A stretch of 64,000 bases of DNA, from the NCBI GenBank assembly GCA_964017125.1, contig OZ024912.1, forward strand, positions 79,976,649 to 80,040,648, given 5' to 3'. Source of the stretch: Flabesymbios commensalis (lineage: Eukaryota > Annelida > Polychaeta > Terebellida > Flabelligeridae). Shown piece by piece: positions 36,881 through 49,923 of this stretch. Within the stretch, counting starts at the first letter, position 1, and each line of letters opens with the position of its first letter. Made by a program: the position numbers and the translations under genes. The notes beneath the pieces are model-generated. The model was not told the origin of the DNA and did not search any database. It saw nothing but the letters and a program-made list of their open reading frames with translations.

Positions 36881-39663
36881 GTCTAAATGAATAACTTTTA
36901 AAAATATTCAATCAAATTTCACACTAATCTCATTAATAACTTTTGAAGTACGCAATCAAACTTTGCCAAATTTACAGTAAAGTTGCCATAATACCAGCCG
37001 ATGGTGCCTGCAAAATTACATCGAAAACGGTTGAGAATTGACGTGTCAATTGACGTCTAAATGAATAACTTTTTAAAATATTCAATCAAATTTCACACTA
37101 ATCTCATTAATAACTTTTGAAGTACTCAGTCAAACTTCGCCAAATTTACAGGAAAGTTGCCATAATACCAGCCGATGGTGCCTGCAAAATTACATGGAAC
37201 ACTGTTGAGAATTGACGTGTCAATTGACGTCTAAATGAATAACTTTTAAAAATATTCAATCAAATTTCACAGTAATCTCATCAATAACTTTTGAAGTACT
37301 CAATCAAACTTCGCCAAATTTATAGGGATGTTGCCGTAATACCAACCAATAGTGCATGCAAAATTACATGGAAAACGGTTGAGAATTAAAGTCTGAATTG
37401 AAGTCTAAATGAATAACTTTTAAAAATATTCAAGCAAATTTCACGCTAATCTCATTAATAACTTTTGAAGTACTCAATTAAACTTTGCCAAATTTACAGG
37501 GATGGTGCCGTAATACCAGCCGATGGTGTCTGCAAAATTAAGTGGAAAACGGTTTAGAATTGACGTCTGAATTGCAGTCTAAATGAATAACTTTTAAAAA
37601 TATTCAATCGAATTTCCACTAATCTCATCAATAACTTTTGAAGTACGCAATCAAACTTCGAAAAAATTACAAGAGAGTTGCCGTAATACCAGCCGATGGT
37701 GCCTGCAAAATTACACGGAAAACGGTTTAGAATTGACGTGTCAATTGACGTCTAAATGAATAACTTTTAAAAATATTCAATCAAATTTCACACTAATCTC
37801 ATTTATAACTTTTGAAGTACTCAATCAAACTTCGCCAAATTTACGATAAAGTTGCCATAATACCAGCCGATGATGCCTGCAAAATTACATGGAAAACGGT
37901 TGAGAATTGACGTGTCAATTGACGTCTAAATGAATAACTTTTAAAAAAATTCAATCAAATTTCACACTAATCTCATTAATAACTTTTGAAGTACTCAATC
38001 AAACTTCGCCAAATTTACAGGAAAGTTGCCATAATACCAGCCGATAGTGCCTGCAAAATTACATTGAAAACGGTAGAGAATTGACGTGTCAATTGACGTC
38101 TAAATGAATAACTTTTAAAAATATTCAATCAAATTTCACACTAATCTCATTTATAACTTTTGAAGTACTCAATCAAACTTTGCCAAATTTACAGGAAAGT
38201 TGCCATAGTACCAGCCGATGGTGCCTGCAAAATTACATGGAAAACGGTTGAGAATTGACGTGTCAATTGACGTCTAAATGAATAACTTTTAAAAAAATTC
38301 AATCAAATTTCACACTAATCTCAATTATAACTTTTGAAGTACTCAATCAAACTTCGCCAAATTTACAGTAAAGTTGCCATAAAACCAGCCGATGGTGCCT
38401 GCAAAATTACATTGAAAACGGTAGAGAATTGACGTGTCAATTGACGTCTAAATGAATAACTTTTAAAAATATTCAATCAAATTTCACACTAATCTCATTT
38501 ATAACTTTTGAAGTACTCAATCAAACTTCGACAAATTTACGATAAAGTCGCCATAATACCAGCCGATGATGCCTGCAAAATTACATGGAAAACGGTTGAG
38601 AATTGACGTGTCAATTGACGTCTAAATGAATAACTTTTAAAAATATTCAATCAAATTTAACACTAATCTCATTAATAACTTTTGAAGTACTCAATCAAAC
38701 ATCGCCAAATTTACAGGAACGTTGCCATAATACCAGCCGATGGTGCCTGCAAAATTACATGGAACACGGTTGAGAATTGACGTGTCAATTGACGTCTAAA
38801 TGAATAACTTTTAAAAATATTCAATCAAATTTCACACTAATCTCATTAATAATTTTTGAAGTACTTAATCAAACATCGCCAAATTTACAGGAAAGTTGCC
38901 ATAAAACCAGCCGATGGTGCCTGCAAAATTACATGGAAAACGGTTGAGAATTGACGTGTCAATTGACGTCTAAATGAAAAACTTTTAAAAATATTCAATC
39001 AAATTTCACACTAATCTCATTAATAACTTTTGAAGTACTCAATCAAACTTCGCCAAATTTATAGGGATGTTGCTGTAATACCAACCAATAGTGCATGCAA
39101 AATTACATGGAAAACGGTTGAGAATTAACGTCTGAATTGAAGTCTAAATGAATAACTTTTAAAAATATTTAATCAAATTTCACGCTAATCTCATTAATAA
39201 CTTTTGAAGTACTCAATTAAACTTCGCCAAATTTACAGGGATGGTGTCGTAATACCGGCCGATGGTGTCTGCAAAATTAAATGGAAAACGGTTGAGAATT
39301 GACGTCTGAATTGCAGTCTAAATGAATAACTTTTAAAAATATTCAATCAAATTTCACACTAATCTCATTAATAACTTTTGAAGTACGTAATCAAACTTCG
39401 AAAAAATTACAAGAGAGTTGCCGTAATACCAGCCGATGGTGCCTGCAAAATTACATGGAAAACGGTTGAGAATTGACGTCTGAATTGCAGTCTAAATGAA
39501 TAACTTTTAAAAATATTCAATCAAATTTCACACTAATCTCATTAATAACTTTTGAAGTACGCAATCAAACTTTGCCAAATTTACAGTAAAGTTGCCATAA
39601 TACCAGCCGATGGTGCCTGCAAAATTACATCGAAAACGGTTGAGAATTGACGTGTCAATTGAC
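36881..39663 (+). repeat. 16-monomer higher-order repeat, tandem pair C, copy 2
   Basis: This is the partner of 34,098-36,880, with AATTTCCAC at 37,611 and ACACGG at 37,713. A private change is TCAATTATAAC near 38,322 (for TCATTAATAAC). An L monomer at 39,664 follows but is not part of the doubled unit. Confidence 0.9.
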
Positions 39664-42600
39664 GTCTAAATGAATAACTTTTTAAAATATTCAATCAAAT
39701 TTCACACTAATCTCATTAATAACTTTTGAAGTACTCAGTCAAACTTCGCCAAATTTACAGGAAAGTTGCAATAATACCAGCCGATGGTGCCTGCAAAATT
39801 ACATGGAACACTGTTGAGAATTGACGTGTCAATTGACGTCTAAATGAATAACTTTTAAAAATATTCAATCAAATTTCACAGTAATCTCATCAATAACTTT
39901 TGAAGTACTCAATCAAACTTCGCCAAATTTATAGGGATGTTGCCGTAATACCAACCAATAGTGCATGCAAAATTACATGGAAAACGGTTGAGAATTAAAG
40001 TCTGAATTGAAGTCTAAATGAATAACTTTTAAAAATATTCAAGCAAATTTCACGCTAATCTCATTAATAACTTTTGAAGTACTCAATTAAACTTTGCCAA
40101 ATTTACAGGGATGGTGCCGTAATACCAGCCGATGGTGTCTGCAAAATTAAGTGGAAAACGGTTTAGAATTGACGTCTGAATTGCAGTCTAAATGAATAAC
40201 TTTTAAAAGTATTCAATCGAATTTCACACTAATCTCATCAATAACTTTTGAAGTACGCAATCAAACTTCGAAAAAATTACAAGAAAGTTGCCGTAATACC
40301 AGCCGATGGTGCCTGCAAAATTACATGGAAAACGGTTTAGAATTGACGTGTCAATTGACGTCTAAATGAATAACTTTTAAAAATATTCAATCAAATTTCA
40401 CACTAATCTCATTTATAACTTTTGAAGTACTCAATCAAACTTCGCCAAATTTACGATAAAGTTGCCATAATACCAGCCGATGATGCCTGCAAAATTACAT
40501 GGAAAACGGTTGAGAATTGACGTGTCAATTGACGTCTAAATGAATAACTTTTAAAAATATTCAATCAAATTTCACACTAATCTCATTTATAACTTTTGAA
40601 GTACTCAATCAAACTTTGCCAAATTTACAGGAAAGTTGCAATAATACCAGCCGATGGTGCCTGCAAAATTACATGGAAAACGGTTCAGAATTGACGTCTG
40701 AATTGCAGTCTAAATGAATAACTTTTAAAAATATTCAATCAAATTTCACACTAATCTCATTATTAACTTTTGAAGTACGCAATCAAACTTCGAAAAAATT
40801 ACAGGAGAGTTGCCGTAATACCAGCCGATGGTGCCTGCAAAATTACATGGAAAACGGTTGAGAATTGACGTGTCAATTGACGTCTAAATGAATAACTTTT
40901 AAAAATATTCAATCACATTTCACACTAATCTCATTAATAACTTTTGAAGTACTTAATTAAACTTCGCCAAATTTACAGTAAAGTTGCCATAATACCAGCT
41001 GATAGTGCCTTCGAAATTACATGGAAAACGGTTGAGAATTGACGTGTCAATTGACGTCTAAATGAATAACTTTTAAAAATATTCAATCAAATTTCACACT
41101 AATCTCATTAATAACTTTTGAAATGCTCAATCAAACTTCGCCAAATTTATAGGGATGTTGCTGTAATACCAACCAATAGTGCATGCAAAATTACATGGAA
41201 AACGGTTGAGAATTAACGTCTGAATTGAAGTCTAAATGAATAACTTTTAAAAATATTTAATCAAATTTCACGCTAATCTCATTATTAACTTTTGAAGTAC
41301 TCAATTAAACTTCGCCAAATTTACAGGGATGGTGTCGTAAAACCGGCCGATGGTGTCTGCAAAATTAAATGGAAAACGGTTGAGAATTGACGTGTCAATT
41401 GACGTCTAAATGAATAACTTTTAAAAATATTCAATCAAATTTCACACTAATCTCATTAATAACTTTTGAAGTACTCAATCAAACTTTGCCAAATTTACAG
41501 GAAAGTTGCAATAATACCAGCCGATGGTGCCTGCAAAATTACATGGAACACGGTTGAGAATTGACGTGTCAATTGACGTCTAAATGAATATCTTTTAAAA
41601 ATATTTAATCAAATTTCACACTAATCTCATTAATAATTTTTGAAGTACTTAATCAAACATCGCCAAATTTACAGGAAAATTGCCATAAAACCAGCCGATG
41701 GTGCCTGCAAAATTACATGGGAAACGGTTGAGAATTGACGTGTCAATTGACGTCTAAATGAATAACTTTTAAAAATATTCAAGCAAATTTCACACTAATC
41801 TCATTAATAACTTTGAAGTACTGAATCAAACTTCGCCAAATTTATAGGGATGTTGCTGTAATACCAACCAATAGTGCATGCAAAATTACATGGAAAACGG
41901 TTGAGAATTAACGTCTGAATTGAAGTCTAAATGAATAACTTTTAAAAATATTTAATCAAATTTCACGCTAATCTCATTAATAACTTTTGAAGTACTCAAT
42001 TAAACTTCGCCAAATTTACAGGGATGGTGTCGTAATACCGGCCGATGGTGTCTGCAAAATTAAATGGAAAACGGTTGAGAATTGACGTCTTAATTGCAGT
42101 CTAAATGAATAACTTTTAAAAATATTCAATCAAATTTCACACTAATCTCATTAATAACTTTTGAAGTACGTAATCAAACTTCAAAAAAATTACAAGAGAG
42201 TTGCCGTAATACCAGCCGATGGTGCCTGCAAAATTACATGGAAAACGGTTGAGAATTGACGTGTCAATTGACGTCTAAATGAATAACTTTTTAAAATATT
42301 CAATCAAATTTCACACTAATCTCATTAATAACTTTTGAAGTACTCAGTCAAACTTCGCCAAATTTACAGGAAAGTTGCCATAATACCAGCCGATGGTGCC
42401 TGCAAAATTACATGGAACACTGTTGAGAATTGACGTGTCAATTGACGTCTAAATGAATAACTTTTAAAAATATTCAATCGAATTTCACACTAATCTCATC
42501 AATAACTTTTGAAGTACGCAATCAAACTTCGAAAAAATTACAAGAGAGTTGCCGTAATACCAGCCGATGGTGCCTGCAAAATTACATGGAAAACAGTTTA

Positions 42601-45229
42601 GAATTGACGTGTCAATTGACGTCTAAATGAATAACTTTTAAAAATATTCAATCAAATTTCACACTAATCTCATTTATAACTTTTGAAGTACTCAATCAAA
42701 CTTAGCCAAATTTACGATAAAGTTGCCATAATACCAGCCGATGATGCCTGCAAAATTACATGGAAAACGGTTGAGAATTGACGTGTCAATTGACGTCTAA
42801 ATGAATAACTTTTAAAAATATTCAATCAAATTTCACACTAATCTCATCAATAACTTTTGAAGTACGCAATCAAACTTCAAAAAAGTTACAAGAGAGTTGC
42901 CGTAATACCAGCCGATGGTGCCTGCAAAATTACATGGAAAACGGTTTAGAATTGACGTGTCAATTGACGTGTAAATGAATAACTTTTAAAAATATTCAAT
43001 CAAATTTCACACTAATCTCATTTATAACTTTTGAAGTACTCAATCAAACTTCGCCAAATTTACGATAAAGTTGCCATAATATCAGCCGATGATGCCTGCA
43101 AAATTACATGGAAAACGGTTGAGAATTGACGTGTCAATTGACGTCTAAATGAATAACTTTTAAAAATATTCAATCAAATTTCACACTAATCTCATTAATA
43201 ACTTTTGAAGTACTCAATCAAGCTTTGCCAAATTTACAGGAAAGTTGCAATAATACCAGCCGATGGTGCCTGCAAAATTACATAGAAAACGGTTGAGAAT
43301 TGACGTCTGAATTGCAGTCTAAATGAATAACTTTTAAAAATATTCAATCAAATTTCACACTAATCTCATTATTAGCTTTTGAAGTACGCAATCAAACTTC
43401 GAAAAAATTACAAGAGAGTTGCCGTAATACCAGCCGATGGTGCCTGCAAAATTACATGGAAAACGGTTGAGAATTGACGTCTGAATTCCAATCTAAATGA
43501 ATAACTTTTAAAAATATTCAATCAAATTTCACACTAATCTCATTAATAACTTTTGAAGTACGCAATCAAACTTCGAAAAAATTACAAGAGAGTTGCCGTA
43601 ATACCAGCCGATGCTGCCTGCAAAATTACATGGAAAACGGTTGAGAATTGACGTGTCAATTGACGTCTAAATGAATAACTTTTAAAAATATTCAATCAAA
43701 TTTCACACTAATCTCATTAATAACTTTTGTAGTACTCAATCAAACTTCGCCAAATTTATAGGGATGTTGCCGTAATACCAACCAATAGTGCATGCAAAAT
43801 TACATGGAAAACGGTTGAGAATTAAAGTCTGAATTGAAGTCTAAATGAATAACTTTTAAAAATATTCAATCAAATTTTACGCTAATCTCATTAATAACTT
43901 TTGAAGTACTTAATTAAACTTCGCCAAATTTACAGGGATGGTGCCGTAATACCAGCCGATGGTGTCTGCAAAATTAAGTGAAAAACGGTTGAGAATTGAC
44001 GTCTGAATTGCAGTCTAAATGAATAACTTTTAAAAATATTCAATCAAATTTCACACTAATCTCATCAATAACTTTTGAAGTACGCAATCAAACTTCAAAA
44101 AAATTACAAGAGAGTTGCCGTAATACCAGCCGATGGTGCCTGCAAAATTACATGGAAAACGGATTAGAATTAACGTGTCAATTGACGTCTAAATGAATAA
44201 CTTTTAAAAATATTCAATCAAATTTCACACTAATCTCATTTATAACTTTGAAGTACTCAATCAAACTTCGCCAAATTTACAGTAAAGTTGCCATAATACC
44301 AGCCGATGATGCCTGCAAAATTACATGAAAAACGGTTGAGAATTGACGTGTCAATTGACGTCTAAATGAATAACTATTAAAAAAATTAAATCAAATTTCA
44401 CACTAATCTCATTAATAACTTTTGCAGTACTCAATCAAACTTCGCCAAATTTACAGGAAAGTTGCCATAAAACCAGCCGATGGTGCCTGCAAAATTACAT
44501 GGAAAACGGTTGAGAATTGACGTGTCAATTGACGTCTAAATGAATAACTTTTAAACATATTCAATCAAATTTCACACTAATCTCACTAATAACTTTTGAA
44601 GTACTCAATCAAACTTCGCCAAATTTACGATAAAGTTGCCATAATACCAGCCGATGATGCCTGCAAAATTACATGGAAAACGGTTGAGAATTGACGTGTC
44701 AATTGACGTCTAAATGAATAACTTTTAAAAATATTCAATCAAATTTCACACTAATCTCATCAATAACTTTTGAAGTACGCAATCAAACTTCGAAAAAATT
44801 ACAAGAGAGTTGCCGTAATACCAGCCGATGGTGCCTGCAAAATTACATGGAAAACGGTTTAGAATTGACGTGTCAATTGACGTCTAAATGAATAACTTTT
44901 AAAAATATTCAATCAAATTTCACACTAATCTCATTTATAACTTTTGAAGTACTCAATCAAACTTCGCCAAATTTACGATAAAGTTGCCATAATACCAGCC
45001 GATGATGCCTGCAAAATTACATGGAAAACGGTTGAGAATTGACGTGTCAATTGACGTCTAAATGAATAACTTTTAAAAATATTCAATCAAATTTCACACT
45101 AATCTCATTAATAACTTTTGAAGTACTCAATCAAACTTTGCCAAATTTACACGAAAGTTGCAATAATACCAGCCGATGGTGCCTGCAAAATTACATAGAA
45201 AACGGTTTAGAATTGACGTCTGAATTGCA
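39664..45229 (+). repeat. Mixed-order satellite segment between HOR domains
   Basis: Monomers at 39,664-45,229 are all recognisable subfamilies but I could not fit them to one HOR. L monomers occur at 39,664 and 42,273 (15 monomers apart). Other features are AACTTTTGAAATGCTC (near 41,115), a one-base-short AACTTTGAAGTACTG (41,810), ATTAGCTTTTGAAG (43,372) and GTGTAAATG in place of GTCTAAATG (42,969). The 42.8-43.8 kb order resembles 49.8-50.8 kb. Confidence 0.8.
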
Positions 45230-45286
45230 GTCTAAATGAATAACTTTTAAAAATATTCAATCAAATTTCACACTAATCTCATTATT

Positions 45287-47541
45287 AACTTTTGAAGTAC
45301 GCAATCAAACTTCGAAAAAATTACCAGAGAGTTGCCGTAATACCAGTCGATGGTGCCTGCAAAATTACATGGAAAACGGTTGAGAATTGACGTGTCAATT
45401 GACGTCTAAATGAATAACTTTTAAAAATATTCAATCAAATTTCACACTAATCTCATTAATAACTTTTGAAGTACTTAATTAAACTTCGCCAAATTTACAG
45501 TAAAGTTGCCATAATACCAGCCGACGGTGCCTGCGAAATTACATGGAAAACGGTTGAGAATTGACGTGTCAATTGACGTCTAAATGAATAACTTTCAAAC
45601 ATATTCAATCAAATTTCACACTAATCTCATTAATAACTTTTGAAGTACTCAATCAAACATCGCCAAATTTACAGGAACGTTGCCATAATACCAGCCGATG
45701 GTGCCTGCAAAATTACATGGAACACGGTTGAGAATTGACGTGTCAATTGACGTCTAAATGAATAACTTTTAAAAATATTCAATCAAATTTCACACTAATC
45801 TCATTAATATTTTTTGAAGTACTCAATCAAACTTTGCCAAATTTATAGGGATGTTGCTGTAATACCAACCAATAGTGCATGCAAAATTACATGGAAAACG
45901 GTTGAGAATTAACGTCTGAATTGAAGTCTAAATGAATAACTTTTAAAAATATTCAATCAAATTTCACACTAATCTCATTTATAACTTTTGAAGTACTCAA
46001 TCAAACTTCGCCAAATTTACTGTAAAGTTGCCATAATACCAGCCGAAGATGCCTGCATAATTACATGGAAAACGGTTGAGAATTGACGTGTCAATTGACG
46101 TCTAAATGAATAACTATTAAAACAATTAAATCAAATTTCACATTAATATCATTAATAACTTTAGCAGTACTCAATCAAACTTCGCCAAATTTACAGGCAA
46201 GTTGCCATAAAAGCAGCCGATGGTGCATGCAAAATTACATGGAAAACGGTTGAGAATTAACGTCTGAATTGAAGTCTAAATGAATAACTTAAAAATATTT
46301 AATCAAATTTCACGCTAATCTCATTAATAACTTTTGAAGTACTCAATTAAACTTCGCCAAATTTACAGGGATGGTGCCGTAATACCGGGCGATGGTGTCT
46401 GCAAAATTAAATGGAAAACGGTTGAGAATTGACGTCTGAATTGCAGTCTAAATGAATAACTTTTAAAAATATTCAATCAAATTTCACACTAATCTCATTA
46501 ATAACTTTTGAAGTACGTAATCAAACTTCAAAAAAATTACAAGAGAGTTGCCGTAATATCAGCCGATGGTGCCTGCAAAATTACATGGAAAACGGTTGAG
46601 AATTGACGTCTGAATTGCAGTCTAAATGAATAACTTTTAAAAATATTCAATCAAATTTCACACTAATCTCATTAATAACTTTTGAAGTACGCAATCAAAC
46701 TTTGCCAAATTTACAGTAAAGTTGCCATAATACCAGCCGATGGTGCCTGCAAAATTACATGGAAAACGGTTGAGAATTGACGTGTCAATTGACGTCTAAA
46801 TGAATAACTTTTTAAAATATTCAATCAAATTTCACACTAATCTCATTAATAACTTTTGAAGTACTCAGTCAAACTTCGCCAAATTTACAGGAAAGTTGCC
46901 ATAATACCAGCCGATGGTGCCTGCAAAATTACATGGAACACTGTTGAGAATTGACGTGTCAATTGACGTCTAAATGAATAACTTTTAAAAATATTCAATC
47001 AAATTTCACAGTAATCTCATCAATAACTTTTGAAGTACTCAATCAAACTTCGCCAAATTTATAGGGATGTTGCCGTAATACCAACCAATAGTGCATGCAA
47101 AATTACATGGAAAACGGTTGAGAATTAAAGTCTGAATTGAAGTCTAAATGAATAACTTTTAAAAATATTCAATCAAATTTCACGCTAATCTCATTAATAA
47201 CTTTTGAAGTACTCAATTAAACTTCGCCAAATTTACAGGGATGGTGCCGTAATACCAGCCGATGGTGTCTGCAAAATTAAGTGGAAAACGGTTGAGAATT
47301 GACGTCTGAATTGCAGTCTAAATGAATAACTTTTAAAAATATTCAATCGAATTTCACACTAATCTCATCAATAACTTTTGAAGTACGCAATCAAACTTCG
47401 AAAAAATTACAAGAGAGTTGCCGTAATACCAGCCGATGATGCCTGCAAAATTACATGGAAAACAGTTGAGAATTGACGTGTCAATTGACGTCTAAATGAA
47501 TAACTTTTAAAAATATTCAATCAAATTTCACACTAATCTCA
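45287..47541 (+). repeat. 13-monomer (2,260-bp) tandem duplication, copy 1
   Basis: This block is repeated at an offset of 2,260 bp (13 x 174 minus 2). Shared tags: TTACCAGAG (45,321), ACTTTCAAACATATTC (45,591), CCGAAGATGCCTGCATAATTAC, the CTATTAAAACAATT monomer (46,100), AAAGCAGCC with GGTGCATGC, the two-base-short AACTTAAAAATATTT (46,286), CCGGGCGATGG and AACAGTTGAG. The two-base deletion accounts for the departure from 2,262. Confidence 0.9.
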
Positions 47542-47546
47542 TTAAT

Positions 47547-49801
47547 AACTTTTGAAGTACGCAATCAAACTTCGAAAAAATTACCAGAGAGTTGCCGTAA
47601 TACCAGCCGATGGTGCCTGCAAAATTACATGGAAAACGGTTGAGAATTGACGTGTCAATTGACGTCTAAATGAATAACTTTTAAAAATATTCAATCAAAT
47701 TTCACACTAATCTCATTAATAACTTTTGAAGTACTTAATTAAACTTCGCCAAATTTACAGTAAAGTTGCCATAATACCAGCCGATGGTGCCTGCGAAATT
47801 ACATGGAAAACGGTTGAGAATTGACGTGTCAATTGACGTCTAAATGAATAACTTTCAAACATATTCAATCAAATTTCACACTAATCTCATTAATAACTTT
47901 TGAAGTACTCAATCAAACATCGCCAAATTTACAGGAACGTTGCCATAATACCAGCCGATGGTGCCTGCAAAATTACATGGAACACGGTTGAGAATTGACG
48001 TGTCAATTGACGTCTAAATGAATAACTTTTAAAAATATTCAATCAAATTTCACACTAATCTCATTAATAATTTTTGAAGTACTCAATCAAACTTTGCCAA
48101 ATTTATAGGGATGTTGCTGTAATACCAACCAATAGTGCATGCAAAATTACATGGAAAACGGTTGAGAATTAACGTCTGAATTGAAGTCTAAATGAATAAC
48201 TTTTAAAAATATTCAATCAAATTTCACACTAATCTCATTTATAACTTTTGAAGTACTCAATCAAACTTCGCCAAATTTACTGTAAAGTTGCCATAATACC
48301 AGCCGAAGATGCCTGCATAATTACATGGAAAACGGTTGAGAATTGACGTGTCAATTGACGTCTAAATGAATAACTATTAAAACAATTAAATCAAATTTCA
48401 CATTAATATCATTAATAACTTTAGCAGTACTCAATCAAACTTCGCCAAATTTACAGGCAAGTTGCCATAAAAGCAGCCGATGGTGCATGCAAAATTACAT
48501 GGAAAACGGTTGAGAATTAACGTCTGAATTGAAGTCTAAATGAATAACTTAAAAATATTTAATCAAATTTCACGCTAATCTCATTAATAACTTTTGAAGT
48601 ACTCAATTAAACTTCGCCAAATTTACAGGGATGGTGCCGTAATACCGGGCGATGGTGTCTGCAAAATTAAATGGAAAACGGTTGAGAATTGACGTCTGAA
48701 TTGCAGTCTAAATGAATAACTTTTAAAAATATTCAATCAAATTTCACACTAATCTCATTAATAACTTTTGAAGTACGTAATCAAACTTCAAAAAAATTAC
48801 AAGAGAGTTGCCGTAATATCAGCCGATGGTGCCTGCAAAATTACATGGAAAACGGTTGAGAATTGACGTCTGAATTGCAGTCTAAATGAATAACTTTTAA
48901 AAATATTCAATCAAATTTCACACTAATCTCATTAATAACTTTTGAAGTACGCAATCAAACTTTGCCAAATTTACAGTAAAGTTGCCATAATACCAGCCGA
49001 TGGTGCCTGCAAAATTACATGGAAAACGGTTGAGAATTGACGTGTCAATTGACGTCTAAATAAATAACTTTTTAAAATATTCAATCAAATTTCACACTAA
49101 TCTCATTAATAACTTTTGAAGTACTCAGTCAAACTTCGCCAAATTTACAGGAAAGTTGCCATAATACCAGCCGATGGTGCCTGCAAAATTACATGGAACA
49201 CTGTTGAGAATTGACGTGTCAATTGACGTCTAAATGAATAACTTTTAAAAATATTCAATCAAATTTCACAGTAATCTCATCAATAACTTTTGAAGTACTC
49301 AATCAAACTTCGCCAAATTTATAGGGATGTTGCCGTAATACCAACCAATAGTGCATGCAAAATTACATGGAAAACGGTTGAGAATTAAAGTCTGAATTGA
49401 AGTCTAAATGAATAACTTTTAAAAATATTCAATCAAATTTCACGCTAATCTCATTAATAACTTTTGAAGTACTCAATTAAACTTCGCCAAATTTACAGGG
49501 ATGGTGCCGTAATACCAGCCGATGGTGTCTGCAAAATTAAGTGGAAAACGGTTGAGAATTGACGTCTGATTTGCAGTCTAAATGAATAACTTTTAAAAAT
49601 ATTCAATCGAATTTCACACTAATCTCATCAATAACTTTTGAAGTACGCAATCAAACTTCGAAAAAATTACAAGAGAGTTGCCGTAATACCAGCCGATGAT
49701 GCCTGCAAAATTACATGGAAAACAGTTGAGAATTGACGTGTCAATTGACGTCTAAATGAATAACTTTTAAAAATATTCAATCAAATTTCACACTAATCTC
49801 A
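47547..49801 (+). repeat. 13-monomer tandem duplication, copy 2
   Basis: This is the partner of 45,287-47,541. Differences I noticed: TAAATAAATAAC at 49,057 (for TAAATGAATAAC), GTCTGATTTGCAG near 49,564, CCAGCCGATGG at 47,602 (CCAGTCGATGG in copy 1), and AATAATTTTTGAAG near 48,070 (AATATTTTTTGAAG in copy 1). The left and right edges follow from ATTATTAAC against ATTAATAAC and ATTAATAAC against ATCAATAAC. Confidence 0.88.
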
Positions 49802-49923
49802 TCAATAACTTTTGAAGTACGCAATCAAACTTCAAAAAAATTACAAGAGAGTTGCCGTAATACCAGCCGATGGTGCCTGCAAAATTACATGGAAAACGGT
49901 TTAGAATTGACGTGTCAATTGAC

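Larger units (their letters stand above)
20704..39141 (+). repeat. Series of ATGAAAAAC-tagged T monomers marking the 16-mer HOR domain
   Basis: A T monomer with GTCTAAATGAAAAAC instead of GAATAAC starts at 20,704, 23,487, 27,835, 30,618, 33,750, 36,185 and 38,968. The spacings are 2,783, 4,348, 2,783, 3,132, 2,435 and 2,783 bp, or 16, 25, 16, 18, 14 and 16 monomers. The tag is absent before 18 kb and after 39.1 kb, so it delimits a homogenised domain. An ATGAAAAACTTTTTAAAA monomer at about 24,708 is an N type and unrelated in context. Confidence 0.9.
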
